Source: Micromonospora chalcea (lineage in GTDB: Bacteria; Actinomycetota; Actinomycetes; Mycobacteriales; Micromonosporaceae). Taken from it: 64,000 nucleotides of DNA. A program made the translations under genes and the position numbers. Positions 54,609 to 64,000 of this stretch are shown one piece after another. The DNA lies in NCBI RefSeq assembly GCF_002926165.1, contig NZ_MAGP01000103.1, positions 29,858 to 93,857 of the forward strand, written 5' to 3'. The stretch's first letter is position 1. Each line of letters opens with the position of its first letter. The notes beneath the pieces were generated by a model. The model ran no database searches. It saw only the letters and a list, made by a program, of their open reading frames with translations, and had not been told where the DNA came from.

Positions 54609-55457
54609 TCAGAGGCGGGTGGCGGTCCGGATCAGGCCGGCCAGCGCCCGGGACCGGCTGTGCGGTGGCCACGCGATGACCGTGGTCACCGCCGGCGCGT
54701 CCGGCACCGGCACGGTGGCCAGGTCGGCGAGCAGCAGCGACCGGGCCGACTCCGGCAGCACCACCACGGTCCGGCCGAGCGCGATGAGCTGGAACAACTG
54801 GGCGTGGTCCCGGACCTCGGGGCCGGGCCCGTCCGGATACGACCCGTCGGCCCGGGGCCAGCGCGGCATGGGCAGGCCCGGCAGCGCCTCCACCTCGGCC
54901 AGCAGCAGGTGCGGTCGCCGGGCCAGCGGATGCCCGGCCGGCAGGATCGCCACCTGCGGCTCGGTGATCAGCTCTTCGGTGTCCAGCCCGGTCGTCGAGT
55001 CGTACGGCAGGTGCAGCAGCGCCACGTCGGCCCGCCCGTCGCGCAGCAGCCGTTCCTGCTCGCCGATGCCGCACAGCAGAACCTCGACCGGGACCGCGTC
55101 CGGCTCGGCGGCGTACGCGCCGAGCAGTTTCGGCAGCAGCTCGCTCGACGCCCCGGTCTTGGTCGCCAGCACCAGCCCGGGGCCACCGGTAGCGGCCTGC
55201 CCGGCGCGTCGGGTGCGGCGGTCGGCGGCGGCCACGGCGTCGAGTGCGGCCCGGCCCTCCCGCAGCAGCACCGACCCGGCCGCGGTGAGCGCGACGCTGC
55301 GGCTGTCCCGCTCCAGCAGAGTCACGCCGAGACGGCGTTCGAGCTGCCGGATCGCTCGCGACAGCGGCGGCTGGGCGATGCCCAGGCGGCGCGCGGCGCG
55401 GCCGAAGTGCAGCTCCTCGGCGACCGCCACGAAGTAGCGAAGCTCCCGCGTCTCCAT
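54609..55457 (-). CDS. LysR-family transcriptional regulator
   Basis: A 282-residue LysR protein with the N-terminal helix-turn-helix (A-A-R-R-L-G-I-A-Q-P-P-L-S-R-A-I near 21-36) and a C-terminal effector-binding domain. ATG 55457 fits the family start (M-E-T-R-E-L-R-Y-F). It is divergent from an SDR gene across a 95-bp gap that holds a perfect 19-bp palindrome, so it probably regulates itself and the SDR. The effector is unknown. Confidence 0.93.
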   Translation of the reverse strand: METRELRYFVAVAEELHFGRAARRLGIAQPPLSRAIRQLERRLGVTLLERDSRSVALTAAGSVLLREGRAALDAVAAADRRTRRAGQAATGGPGLVLATKTGASSELLPKLLGAYAAEPDAVPVEVLLCGIGEQERLLRDGRADVALLHLPYDSTTGLDTEELITEPQVAILPAGHPLARRPHLLLAEVEALPGLPMPRWPRADGSYPDGPGPEVRDHAQLFQLIALGRTVVVLPESARSLLLADLATVPVPDAPAVTTVIAWPPHSRSRALAGLIRTATRL

Positions 55458-55478
55458 CCCGCCACCGTACCGCCGCAT

Positions 55479-55497
55479 CGATACCTTCCGGGTATCG
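55479..55497. promoter_or_regulatory. Palindromic LysR-type operator between regulator and SDR gene
   Basis: CGATACC-TTCCG-GGTATCG is a perfect 7-5-7 palindrome with the LysR-box shape (T-N-A spacing inside ATACC...GGTAT). It lies 21 bases before the LysR start and 55 bases before the SDR start. Confidence 0.7.
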
Positions 55498-55552
55498 CGC
55501 GCCACCGAAGCGGTGTTGGAGGCCCGCGCGGCCCGCGGACAGGATCGAGGGC

Positions 55553-56284
55553 ATGAGCGAACGGACGATCGCGCTGGTGACCGGCGCGAACAAGGGAATC
55601 GGGTACGAGATCGCGGCCGGCCTGGGCGCGCTCGGCTGGCGGGTGGGCGTCGGCGCCCGGGACGAGCGGAGGCTCGCCGAGGCGGTGGCGAAGCTGCGCG
55701 CGGGCGGCGTGGACGCGTTCGGCGTACCGCTGGACGTCACCGACGACGCGAGCGTGACCGCCGCCGCCCGGCTGCTGGAGACGGAGGCCGGCGGTCTGGA
55801 CGTGCTCGTCAACAACGCGGGCGTGACAGGTGGCGTGCCGCAGCACCCGGGCGACGTCGACCTCGCGACCATCCGGACCGCCGTCGAGGTCAACGTGATC
55901 GGGGTGGTCCGGGTGACCGAGGCGATGCTGCCGCTGCTGCGCCGCTCGACGTCGCCCCGGATCGTCAACATGTCCAGCGGTGTCGGCTCGCTGACCCGGC
56001 AGAGCGCCTCCACCGGAGAGGACCAGACCGGGCCGCTGTCGGTGGCGTACTCGCCGTCGAAGAGCATGCTCAACGCGGTGACCATCCAGTACGCGCGGGC
56101 GCTGGCGGACACCGGCATCCTGATCAACGCCGCCTGCCCGGGCTTCACCGCCACCGACCTCAACAGCTTCCGCGGTGTGCGGACCCCGCAGCAGGGCGCG
56201 GCGATCGCGATCCGGCTCGCGACGCTGCCCGACGACGGGCCGACCGGCGGCTACTTCGAGGATGCGGGCACGATCCCGTGGTGA
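55553..56284 (+). CDS. Short-chain dehydrogenase/reductase
   Basis: A 243-residue SDR with cofactor motif T-G-A-N-K-G-I-G at 10-17, the N-N-A-G-V motif, active-site Ser in N-M-S-S-G-V-G, and Tyr-Lys in Y-S-P-S-K-S near residues 164-169. The extra insertion between Ser and Tyr (Q-S-A-S-T-G-E-D-Q-T) is common in carbonyl reductase-like SDRs. It is likely controlled by the divergent LysR regulator. Confidence 0.92.
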   Translation: MSERTIALVTGANKGIGYEIAAGLGALGWRVGVGARDERRLAEAVAKLRAGGVDAFGVPLDVTDDASVTAAARLLETEAGGLDVLVNNAGVTGGVPQHPGDVDLATIRTAVEVNVIGVVRVTEAMLPLLRRSTSPRIVNMSSGVGSLTRQSASTGEDQTGPLSVAYSPSKSMLNAVTIQYARALADTGILINAACPGFTATDLNSFRGVRTPQQGAAIAIRLATLPDDGPTGGYFEDAGTIPW

Positions 56285-56308
56285 CTCCGGTCAGCTTCTA
56301 GACGTGAC

Positions 56309-56323
56309 TGAGCGTGACGCTCA
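56309..56323. repeat. Palindrome TGAGCGT-G-ACGCTCA
   Basis: A perfect 7-1-7 palindrome lies 25 bases after the SDR stop, between convergent genes. It may be a weak terminator. The following bases show a GGTATACC palindrome and nothing else identifiable. Confidence 0.4.
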
Positions 56324-56430
56324 CGGCGGGGTATACCGCTCTCAGGTGACGCCACCTTCCCCGGACGACACGCCCGGACATGCGGTGGTCCATCAGAGCG
56401 CGGTGCGGACCGGCTGTCGAGGGTGGCCCG

Positions 56431-57207
56431 TCAGAACCACATCACCGGGTTGCCGGTGGCCACCGACGCCGCGCACAGCCGGCGCAGCGGCTCCACGATG
56501 TAGGCGAAGTCGTTGCCCGACCGGCTCCGGGTCCGCACCGCGAGCCGTTCGGGCGGCGGCTCGCCGTGCTCGCCCACCGGCCGCATCGCCAGCACCGTCC
56601 GCGTCCCGCCGGCGGTGAGCTCCACCCGGTCGCCGGGCAGCGGCCGCTGGCCGAACCGGACGGCCCGGAACAGCGTCACCGGCGGGTCGGCGGTGTCGAC
56701 GACGAAGAAGCCGTCCGGATCTACCCCGGCCCGGAAGTCCGGGCCGAGCATGAACACCCCGTGGTAGCTCTCGACGTACTGCATCAGCACCCGGCCGGTC
56801 GCCTCGTCGATCAGTTCGACCCCGTCGGTGATCCGATCGGTGCGCGCGAACGCGTCCAGCTCGGCGAGCGCCACCGCCGCCCGGTCGGCCGGCAGCGAGC
56901 CGCCGTTGAGGTTCGGCAGCGCGGTGGCGAGCGTCGGGAAGCGCTCCGGGCCGGCGGCGCGTAGCGCCTGCTGGAACAGGCGTACGCCGGCCCAGTTGGA
57001 AACGTGCTCGCTCGCCTGCTCCATGGCCTTGTGCGGGCACGCCTCCGCCAGCCAGGCGTCGAACGTGCGGTGCGCGGCCTCGTTGCCCTCCCACTGCCGC
57101 AACAGCGCGAGACAGCCGTCCTCGTCGATGCCGACCGGTCCGACCGGGCACGGCGTGGTGAGGCCGTCCTGCCGGCACCGGCAGTACACGAACGCGTCGA
57201 GTCCCAC
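56431..57207 (-). CDS. Conserved protein of unknown function
   Basis: A 258-residue protein I do not recognise. It begins with a Cys-rich segment (C-R-C-R-Q-D-G, then T-P-C-P-V-G), contains W-E-G-N-E-A-A-H-R-T-F-D-A-W-L-A-E-A-C-P-H near residues 39-59, and ends N-P-V-M-W-F. The composition is ordinary and soluble, without signal or membrane segments. Similar proteins of this size are usually annotated as hypothetical in actinobacteria. A 79-bp gap separates it from the DUF1877 gene upstream on the same strand. Confidence 0.7.
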   Translation of the reverse strand: MGLDAFVYCRCRQDGLTTPCPVGPVGIDEDGCLALLRQWEGNEAAHRTFDAWLAEACPHKAMEQASEHVSNWAGVRLFQQALRAAGPERFPTLATALPNLNGGSLPADRAAVALAELDAFARTDRITDGVELIDEATGRVLMQYVESYHGVFMLGPDFRAGVDPDGFFVVDTADPPVTLFRAVRFGQRPLPGDRVELTAGGTRTVLAMRPVGEHGEPPPERLAVRTRSRSGNDFAYIVEPLRRLCAASVATGNPVMWF

Positions 57208-57286
57208 GCCGGCACGCTACCGGCGCCCGATCGTCGGCGCGTACCCGTTTCCGCCGGCCCGCTTCCGTAGGCACGCTTCCGGCGGG

Positions 57287-57763
57287 TCACGTGATGGCGA
57301 GCAGCATGCCGTCCCCCTGTTCGGCCGCGGCGCGGTAGAAGTCACGCAGCGCGGTGAAGTTCGGCAGCAGGTAGGCGTCGAACTCGTCGGCGCCGTCGTC
57401 CCAGATGTGCGGGTAGATCTCGGCCTCCGACAAGGCTGCCGGGTCGAAGCGGGCCCGCAGCGTTGCCTCGTCGATCGCGTCGAGCCCGCCGGCCACAGCG
57501 CGGACGGCGTCGGGCATCAGCAGCCGGGCCGGGCCCATCCCCAGGTCCGGCCCGATCGGGTCACCACCCAGGACGGCCGGCCCGGCGTCGCCCCGGATCT
57601 CGTACGTGTCGCCGGTCAGTAGGTAGTGCAGCCCGTGCCACGCCTTGTCGAGGTCGAGCTCGTCCGGGCCACCCTGGAACAGGGTGTCGACCTTCTCCGG
57701 GTCGGCGAGGACCGCCGCCAGCTCCTCGGCGGACAGCCGGCGTGCGTTGAAGATCATGCCCAC
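57287..57763 (-). CDS. DUF1877 (YfbM-like) family protein
   Basis: A 158-residue protein with the YfbM/DUF1877 layout: R-R-L-S-A-E-E-L near the start, L-D-K-A-W-H-G-L-H-Y-L-L-T-G near residues 40-53, and Y-x-x-Y-L-L-type ending (F-D-A-Y-L-L-P-N-F). Function unknown. GTG 57763 has GAGAGG 6 bases upstream; the ATG two codons downstream is the alternative. It diverges from the SRPBCC gene. Confidence 0.85.
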   Translation of the reverse strand: MGMIFNARRLSAEELAAVLADPEKVDTLFQGGPDELDLDKAWHGLHYLLTGDTYEIRGDAGPAVLGGDPIGPDLGMGPARLLMPDAVRAVAGGLDAIDEATLRARFDPAALSEAEIYPHIWDDGADEFDAYLLPNFTALRDFYRAAAEQGDGMLLAIT

Positions 57764-57841
57764 GGGGTGCCTCTCAGGGGTGCCGGTCGGAATCGGCGGC
57801 AGCGTAGCGTGCGCTTGCGACGGGCATGGCACCATCGGCGC

Positions 57842-58246
57842 ATGGCCACTGACACCCGCCACCTCGCCGTCCACATCGACCGTCCGGTCGCGGAGGTCTA
57901 CGCCTTCGCCGCCGACCCGGCGAACCTGCCCCGCTGGGCGCCGGGCCTCGGCGGTTCGGTGAACCTCATCGACGGCCAGTGGTTCGTGGACACACCCGAA
58001 GGGCGGGCGCGGCTCACGTTCGCCCCGGCCAACGAGTACGGCGTGCTCGACCACGAGGTGCGGACGCCGTCGGGCGAGACGGTGTACGTGCCGTTGCGCG
58101 CCATCGCCGACGGCAACGCCACCGAGGTGGTGTTCAGCCTGCGCCGGATGCCCGGCATGAGCGACACGGACTTCGACCGGGACACCGCGCTGGTCGAGGC
58201 GGACCTGGCCCGGCTCAAAGCCGTGCTGGAGAGCGCCGCCGGCTGA
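57842..58246 (+). CDS. SRPBCC-family protein (START-like fold)
   Basis: A 134-residue protein of the polyketide cyclase/START-like superfamily (V-x-I-D-R-P-V-A-E-V-Y-A-F-A-A-D-P-A-N-L near residues 10-29 and E-V-V-F-S-L-R-R near 94). Such proteins bind hydrophobic ligands. ATG 57842 fits; the open frame extends upstream without support. No biosynthetic partner gene is adjacent. Confidence 0.85.
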   Translation: MATDTRHLAVHIDRPVAEVYAFAADPANLPRWAPGLGGSVNLIDGQWFVDTPEGRARLTFAPANEYGVLDHEVRTPSGETVYVPLRAIADGNATEVVFSLRRMPGMSDTDFDRDTALVEADLARLKAVLESAAG

Positions 58247-58302
58247 GAGGCGCGCGTGGTCAGTCGGCAGTCCGGCCCCGACAGTGGCAAGGAGGGCGCG
58301 TC

Positions 58303-58437
58303 ATGCCCCTGCTGCGGATCCACCTCGACAGCGACCCGACCACCGCCCGCCGACTCCGATTGAAATGGGAATTGCTCCACCCGGGCTCGGCCGGTGATCG
58401 TGAGCGCGGGACGAAATTCGACGTACCTGGGCGCTGA
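58303..58437 (+). CDS. Possible 44-residue small protein
   Basis: ATG 58303 is preceded by AAGGAGGG at ideal spacing, and the frame stays open for 44 codons. The product is basic (R-R-L-R-L-K-W-E-L-L in the middle) and shows no domain I know. The second half is less GC-rich than nearby genes. It may be a real small protein or the broken remains of a longer one. Confidence 0.4.
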   Translation: MPLLRIHLDSDPTTARRLRLKWELLHPGSAGDRERGTKFDVPGR

Positions 58438-58451
58438 ATGCAATTCTTGAT

Positions 58452-58658
58452 TCAGTCGCCGATCGCGTCCCGCATTCGTTCCCTCGTCCAGTATTCGGAC
58501 GGGTCGGTGGCACCCGGGCTCGGATTGTGGGTAGCGACCACCGGGCCGGGCGGCGCCGGCCGCGCCGCGCCGCCGTCGCGCGCCGCGACGACCACGACGG
58601 CCACAGCCACGGCGAGCGCCGCGACGGCGGCCGCGCCGAGCAGTACACGATGTGACAT
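58452..58658 (-). CDS. Small exported protein sharing a motif with the adjacent protease propeptide
   Basis: A 68-residue protein beginning with one hydrophobic helix (residues 5-26) that could be a signal or anchor, followed by a Pro-rich stretch. It ends E-Y-W-T-R-E-R-M-R-D-A-I. That ending resembles A-Y-W-T-A-E-R-M-A-A-A-T in the propeptide region of the trypsin-like protease encoded just upstream on the same strand. GGAGGAGG ends 4 bases before the ATG, so it is almost certainly translated. It may be a truncated paralogue of such a protease or a propeptide-like partner. Confidence 0.6.
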   Translation of the reverse strand: MSHRVLLGAAAVAALAVAVAVVVVAARDGGAARPAPPGPVVATHNPSPGATDPSEYWTRERMRDAIGD

Positions 58659-58731
58659 GTCGCCTCCTCCGGACCGGTCGACCGGTGCCGGTCCGCCTGG
58701 TGCGCCGGCGGCACACCAGGCGGACCGTCGT

Positions 58732-59700
58732 TCACCAGGTGTCGTTCGCGTACGTGTTGTAGAGCGTCCCCACCACCGCGGCGGAGAAGTACGGCGAGCC
58801 GTTCGTGTTCGTGCCGCTCGAGTAGCTCATCACCCCGTGCACGTCACCGCGCCTGGTGGTGTTGTCGTAGCTGTAGTACCACGGGCCGCCGCTCGAACCG
58901 CCCCCGAAGCCGCAGTTCATCTCGATCCGGTTGCTGCCCGCGTCCCGCGACGTGCCCGAGCAGACCCACTGGATCTCGCCGCTGTCCTTGTTGCTCGGGT
59001 AGCCGAAGACGTCGTAGTGGTACGCGCGCCCACCGCCGGTGAGCAAGCCGTTCGCGCCGACCGCGTCCACGATCGACCGGCTGCCGTAGACGAGCGCGAC
59101 GGCCACGTCGTACTGCCGCTCACGGGTGCTGATCCAGCCGCTGGGCACCGCCAGCGTGGACCAGTCCCAGGTGCCGTACGGCTGCGCGCCGTTGCGGTAG
59201 GACGGCACGAACATCCAGTTCGCGGTGTGCCAGTCCCGGCCCGGCCCGTCGTGCACGCAGTGTGCGGCGGTGAAGACCATGTTGCGCGCCGGGCTGTTCA
59301 CCACGCTCGCCGAGCAGTAATGGCCCAGGCCGTCGGTCGAGCTGGTGTAGAAGATCTTCCCCACCGTGATCGACTCGTTGAGCTGGGCGCCGAAGCCGCT
59401 GCCGTCCTTCGGCGCCACCGCCTCCGCGAAGCGCCGTACCCGCTCCGCCGTGGGGCTCTGGGTGACCGGGCCGGCGGCCTTCTCCACCTCGTCGGCGGGA
59501 GTGGCCGCCGCCATCCGCTCGGCCGTCCAGTATGCCCTGGCCTGCCCGGCCGACGACCCCACCTTGCGCTCGATCGAGGTCACCGCGGCCGGAGCGGCGG
59601 TGCCGGAGGTGGTGTCGGTGGCGGCCTGAGCCGGAGTGCCGGCGAGGATCGTCGGCAGGATCAGGATCGGCAATGCCAGAAGTCTCATCGACGTTTTCAT
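58732..59700 (-). CDS. Secreted trypsin-like serine protease
   Basis: A 322-residue S1-type protease. A signal peptide covers about residues 1-27 (ending P-A-Q-A-A). A propeptide with Y-W-T-A-E-R-M near 58-64 follows, then the catalytic domain with His147 (T-A-A-H-C), Asp198 (Y-D-V-A-V) and Ser270 (G-G-G-S-S-G-G-P-W). Cysteines near the His and before the Ser suggest disulfides. ATG 59700 has GGAAGGAA just upstream, and a TTGACA promoter lies about 70 bases upstream. It is likely an extracellular degradative enzyme. Confidence 0.92.
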   Translation of the reverse strand: MKTSMRLLALPILILPTILAGTPAQAATDTTSGTAAPAAVTSIERKVGSSAGQARAYWTAERMAAATPADEVEKAAGPVTQSPTAERVRRFAEAVAPKDGSGFGAQLNESITVGKIFYTSSTDGLGHYCSASVVNSPARNMVFTAAHCVHDGPGRDWHTANWMFVPSYRNGAQPYGTWDWSTLAVPSGWISTRERQYDVAVALVYGSRSIVDAVGANGLLTGGGRAYHYDVFGYPSNKDSGEIQWVCSGTSRDAGSNRIEMNCGFGGGSSGGPWYYSYDNTTRRGDVHGVMSYSSGTNTNGSPYFSAAVVGTLYNTYANDTW

Positions 59701-59711
59701 GAATTCCTTCC

Positions 59712-59740
59712 CAGTGTTTCGATTCCCGTATCGAAAACTG
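59712..59740. repeat. Inverted repeat in the protease 5' leader
   Basis: CAGTGTTTCGAT (59712-59723) pairs with ATCGAAAACTG (59730-59740) with one bulge across a 6-base loop. It lies 12 to 40 bases upstream of the protease start, within the predicted leader, and may be an operator or an mRNA structure. Confidence 0.55.
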
Positions 59741-59771
59741 GAGCGCCCCCGTGGTTCGTCGCGACAACCGA

Positions 59772-59801
59772 AACGTATGGACGGGCTTCGGCGCTTGTCA
59801 A
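59772..59801 (-). promoter_or_regulatory. Promoter of the trypsin-like protease gene
   Basis: On the minus strand TTGACA (59801-59796), an 18-base spacer and TACGTT (59777-59772). This is the clearest consensus-like -35 in the window, and it implies a leader of about 65 bases. Confidence 0.65.
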
Positions 59802-59901
59802 TGAATCATGGATGTCGATTCTGTGCATTGTCGGATGTGCGATCGGTCGCTGCGGGAATTCCATCCAGTCGCAATTTTTCGGGGTGGATGAGGCACGCAA
59901 A

Positions 59902-59935
59902 AGGGCCGCTCCCCGCCGGAGCGGGAAGCGGCCCT
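59902..59935 (-). terminator. Terminator of acn
   Basis: Read on the minus strand, AGGGCCGCT pairs with AGCGGCCCT, extended by a G/C stem with one mismatch, and is followed by TTTTGCGTG. It begins 18 bases after the acn stop. Confidence 0.75.
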
Positions 59936-59952
59936 CGGTGAGCCGTACGGGA

Positions 59953-62793
<2,841 letters not shown>

Positions 62794-62897
62794 GTCGTAC
62801 TCCTTCACACCAGCGACCGTGAGTAGTCCTGAGCAGTTTGTCGCACCGACCGGAGCGCCGCCGTGCTTAGGCAACACTTACCTGCGTCGGTCTCTAC

Positions 62898-62929
62898 AAA
62901 ACCGTACGTCCGTCTTGCTATTCACGCAA
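62898..62929 (-). promoter_or_regulatory. acn promoter with overlapping AcnR-type operator
   Basis: On the minus strand TTGCGT (62929-62924), 17-base spacer, TACGGT (62906-62901). The 20-bp site AAAACCGTACGTCCGTCTTG (plus strand, 62898-62917) covers the -10. It matches the palindrome upstream of acnR in 17 of 20 positions, so a bound TetR dimer would block this promoter. Confidence 0.65.
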
Positions 62930-62964
62930 CCTCGTGCCACGCTGCGGGACGAGGAGGTGCCACC

Positions 62965-63321
62965 ATGATCCATCACGTCCTGCTCGCCTGCCCCCGCGGC
63001 TCCGAGGATCTGTCCCGCTCCTTCTACACCGGCCTGCTCGGCCTCACCGAGAAGCCCAAACCCCCGGCCCTCGCCGCCCGCGGTGGTTGCTGGTTCACCG
63101 GGTACGACGCCGAGCTGCACCTGGGCGTCGAGGACGACTTCCGCCCCGCCCGCAAGGCCCACCCGGCCCTGATGCGGCCCGACCTGGACGAGCTGGCCGC
63201 CCGCCTGGTCGCTGGCGGCCACGCCGTGACCTGGGGCGACGAGGAGATTCCCGGCATGCGGCGGTTCCACACGCACGACCCGCACGGCAACCGGCTGGAG
63301 TTCTTGGCCCCCGCCGGGTGA
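62965..63321 (+). CDS. VOC (glyoxalase/dioxygenase fold) family protein
   Basis: A 118-residue single-domain VOC protein (H-H-V-L-L-A-C-P-R-G-S-E near the start, and the typical D-P-H-G-N-R-L-E-F ending). Potential metal ligands are His3/4, a mid-protein H-L-G-V and the terminal Glu in L-E-F. ATG 62965 has AGGAGG 7 bases upstream; the longer frame upstream overlaps the acn promoter and is rejected. Substrate unknown. Confidence 0.85.
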   Translation: MIHHVLLACPRGSEDLSRSFYTGLLGLTEKPKPPALAARGGCWFTGYDAELHLGVEDDFRPARKAHPALMRPDLDELAARLVAGGHAVTWGDEEIPGMRRFHTHDPHGNRLEFLAPAG

Positions 63322-63332
63322 CCGGGCGCGGG

Positions 63333-63338
63333 TAGGGT
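63333..63338 (+). promoter_or_regulatory. -10 box giving a leaderless start for the DedA gene
   Basis: TAGGGT is followed by 7 bases and then GTG 63346. It lies in the 24-bp gap after the VOC gene. Confidence 0.45.
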
Positions 63339-63345
63339 CGGCGGG

Positions 63346-63999
63346 GTGGTCGACGTACAGCACTGGCTCGCCGCCCTCCCACCGGGCCTGATCTGCCTGC
63401 TCGTGGGCGTGGTGATCGGCGTCGAGAGCATGGGCATCCCGCTGCCCGGCGAGATCGTGCTGGTCAGCGCCGCCCTGCTCGCCGCCACCGGCGCCGTCGG
63501 GCCCGAGTGGGTGGCCGCCGCCGCAGCCACCGGCGCGATCCTCGGCGACTCCGTCGGGTACGCCGTCGGCCGCCGCGGTGGCCGTCCCCTCTTGGAGCGG
63601 CTCGGCCGGCGCTTCCCGAAACACCTCGGCCCCGCGCACCTGGCCCGCGCCGAGCTGAGCTTCGCCCGGCACGGTGTCTGGGCGGTGTTCTTCGGGCGGT
63701 TCGTCGCGCTGCTGCGCATCCTCGCCGGGCCGCTCGCCGGAGCGCTGCGCGTGCCGTACCGCCGGTTCCTGGTCGCCAACGCCGCGGGCGGGCTGGTCTG
63801 GGCGTTCGGCACCACCTACCTGTTGTTCTATCTGGGGCAGGCCGCCGAGCACTGGCTCAAGGACATCTCCTGGGCCGGGCTGGTGCTGGCCGTGCTGGCC
63901 GGCGTGGTGAGCACCGCGTGGCTGCGCCGCCGAGCCAAGCGCCTGCAGCCCCTGGACAGCCCCGACACCTCCGACCCGGTCCCCGCGGCTGACCGCTGA
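63346..63999 (+). CDS. DedA/SNARE-associated family membrane protein
   Basis: A 217-residue integral membrane protein with five or six helices. The family signature G-V-E-S-M-G-I-P-L-P-G-E near residues 25-36, the G-D-S-V-G-Y-A-V-G-R motif near 66-75, and F-F-G-R-F-V-A-L-L-R near 113-122 are all present. DedA proteins act in membrane homeostasis and probably flip phospholipids. It is complete; the stop ends one base before the window edge. Confidence 0.93.
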   Translation: MVDVQHWLAALPPGLICLLVGVVIGVESMGIPLPGEIVLVSAALLAATGAVGPEWVAAAAATGAILGDSVGYAVGRRGGRPLLERLGRRFPKHLGPAHLARAELSFARHGVWAVFFGRFVALLRILAGPLAGALRVPYRRFLVANAAGGLVWAFGTTYLLFYLGQAAEHWLKDISWAGLVLAVLAGVVSTAWLRRRAKRLQPLDSPDTSDPVPAADR

Positions 64000-64000
64000 C

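Overview
The window is very GC-rich chromosomal DNA with tightly packed genes, frequent GTG and occasional TTG starts, and many 4-bp ATGA/GTGA overlaps. The gene content (RbpA, OpcA, a conservon, acVLRF1, a class II diterpene cyclase, an AcnR-type TetR regulator) points to a filamentous actinobacterium. The short intergenic palindromes and general gene order suggest Micromonosporaceae, probably Micromonospora or a close relative; that placement is inference. I saw no rRNA, tRNA, IS element, phage module or CRISPR array. Most of the window looks like conserved core chromosome.

Layout. 1-3.1 kb: lower glycolysis (gap 3' end, pgk, tpiA), then secG and rbpA on the plus strand. 3.2-11.6 kb: a minus-strand pentose-phosphate operon in the order tkt, tal, a divergent pgi-like gene, zwf, opcA, pgl. 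11.9-17.6 kb: heme biosynthesis for cytochrome oxidase (ctaB plus, ctaA minus), flanking a small conserved protein, an ATP-grasp protein, a repeat-rich gap and a parallel beta-helix protein. 17.7-24.5 kb: a complete SUF iron-sulfur operon (sufR, sufB, sufD, Rieske ferredoxin, sufC, sufS, sufU, sufT) behind a clear leaderless promoter. 24.9-34.4 kb: a LysE exporter, a large secreted M12-like metalloprotease, acVLRF1, a secreted seven-blade RCC1 protein, a membrane zinc metallopeptidase and an ABC-F ATPase. 34.4-39.3 kb: CadD-like transporter, small HTH protein, enoyl-CoA hydratase, ABC exporter and Mug glycosylase.

39.3-43.0 kb holds the most unusual locus. A membrane protein of the TIGR04222 type ends in a Gly/Cys tail and is translationally coupled to a DUF692/MNIO iron oxidase and a small partner protein. 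I read this as a putative RiPP-like system in which the enzyme modifies the Cys tail of a membrane protein. Just upstream is an AcnR-like TetR gene whose own upstream region carries a 20-bp near-palindrome that recurs over the promoter of the aconitase gene 20 kb away.

43-46 kb: amidohydrolase, HAD phosphatase, RIO kinase and DUF2630. 46.3-54.1 kb: a co-oriented cytochrome P450, class I terpene synthase and class II diterpene cyclase, followed directly by a conservon (cvnA-cvnD), which together form a likely diterpenoid locus with a signalling module. 54.1-64 kb: GNAT, a divergent LysR/SDR pair, small conserved proteins, a secreted trypsin-like protease with a tiny companion gene, aconitase, a VOC protein and a DedA protein.
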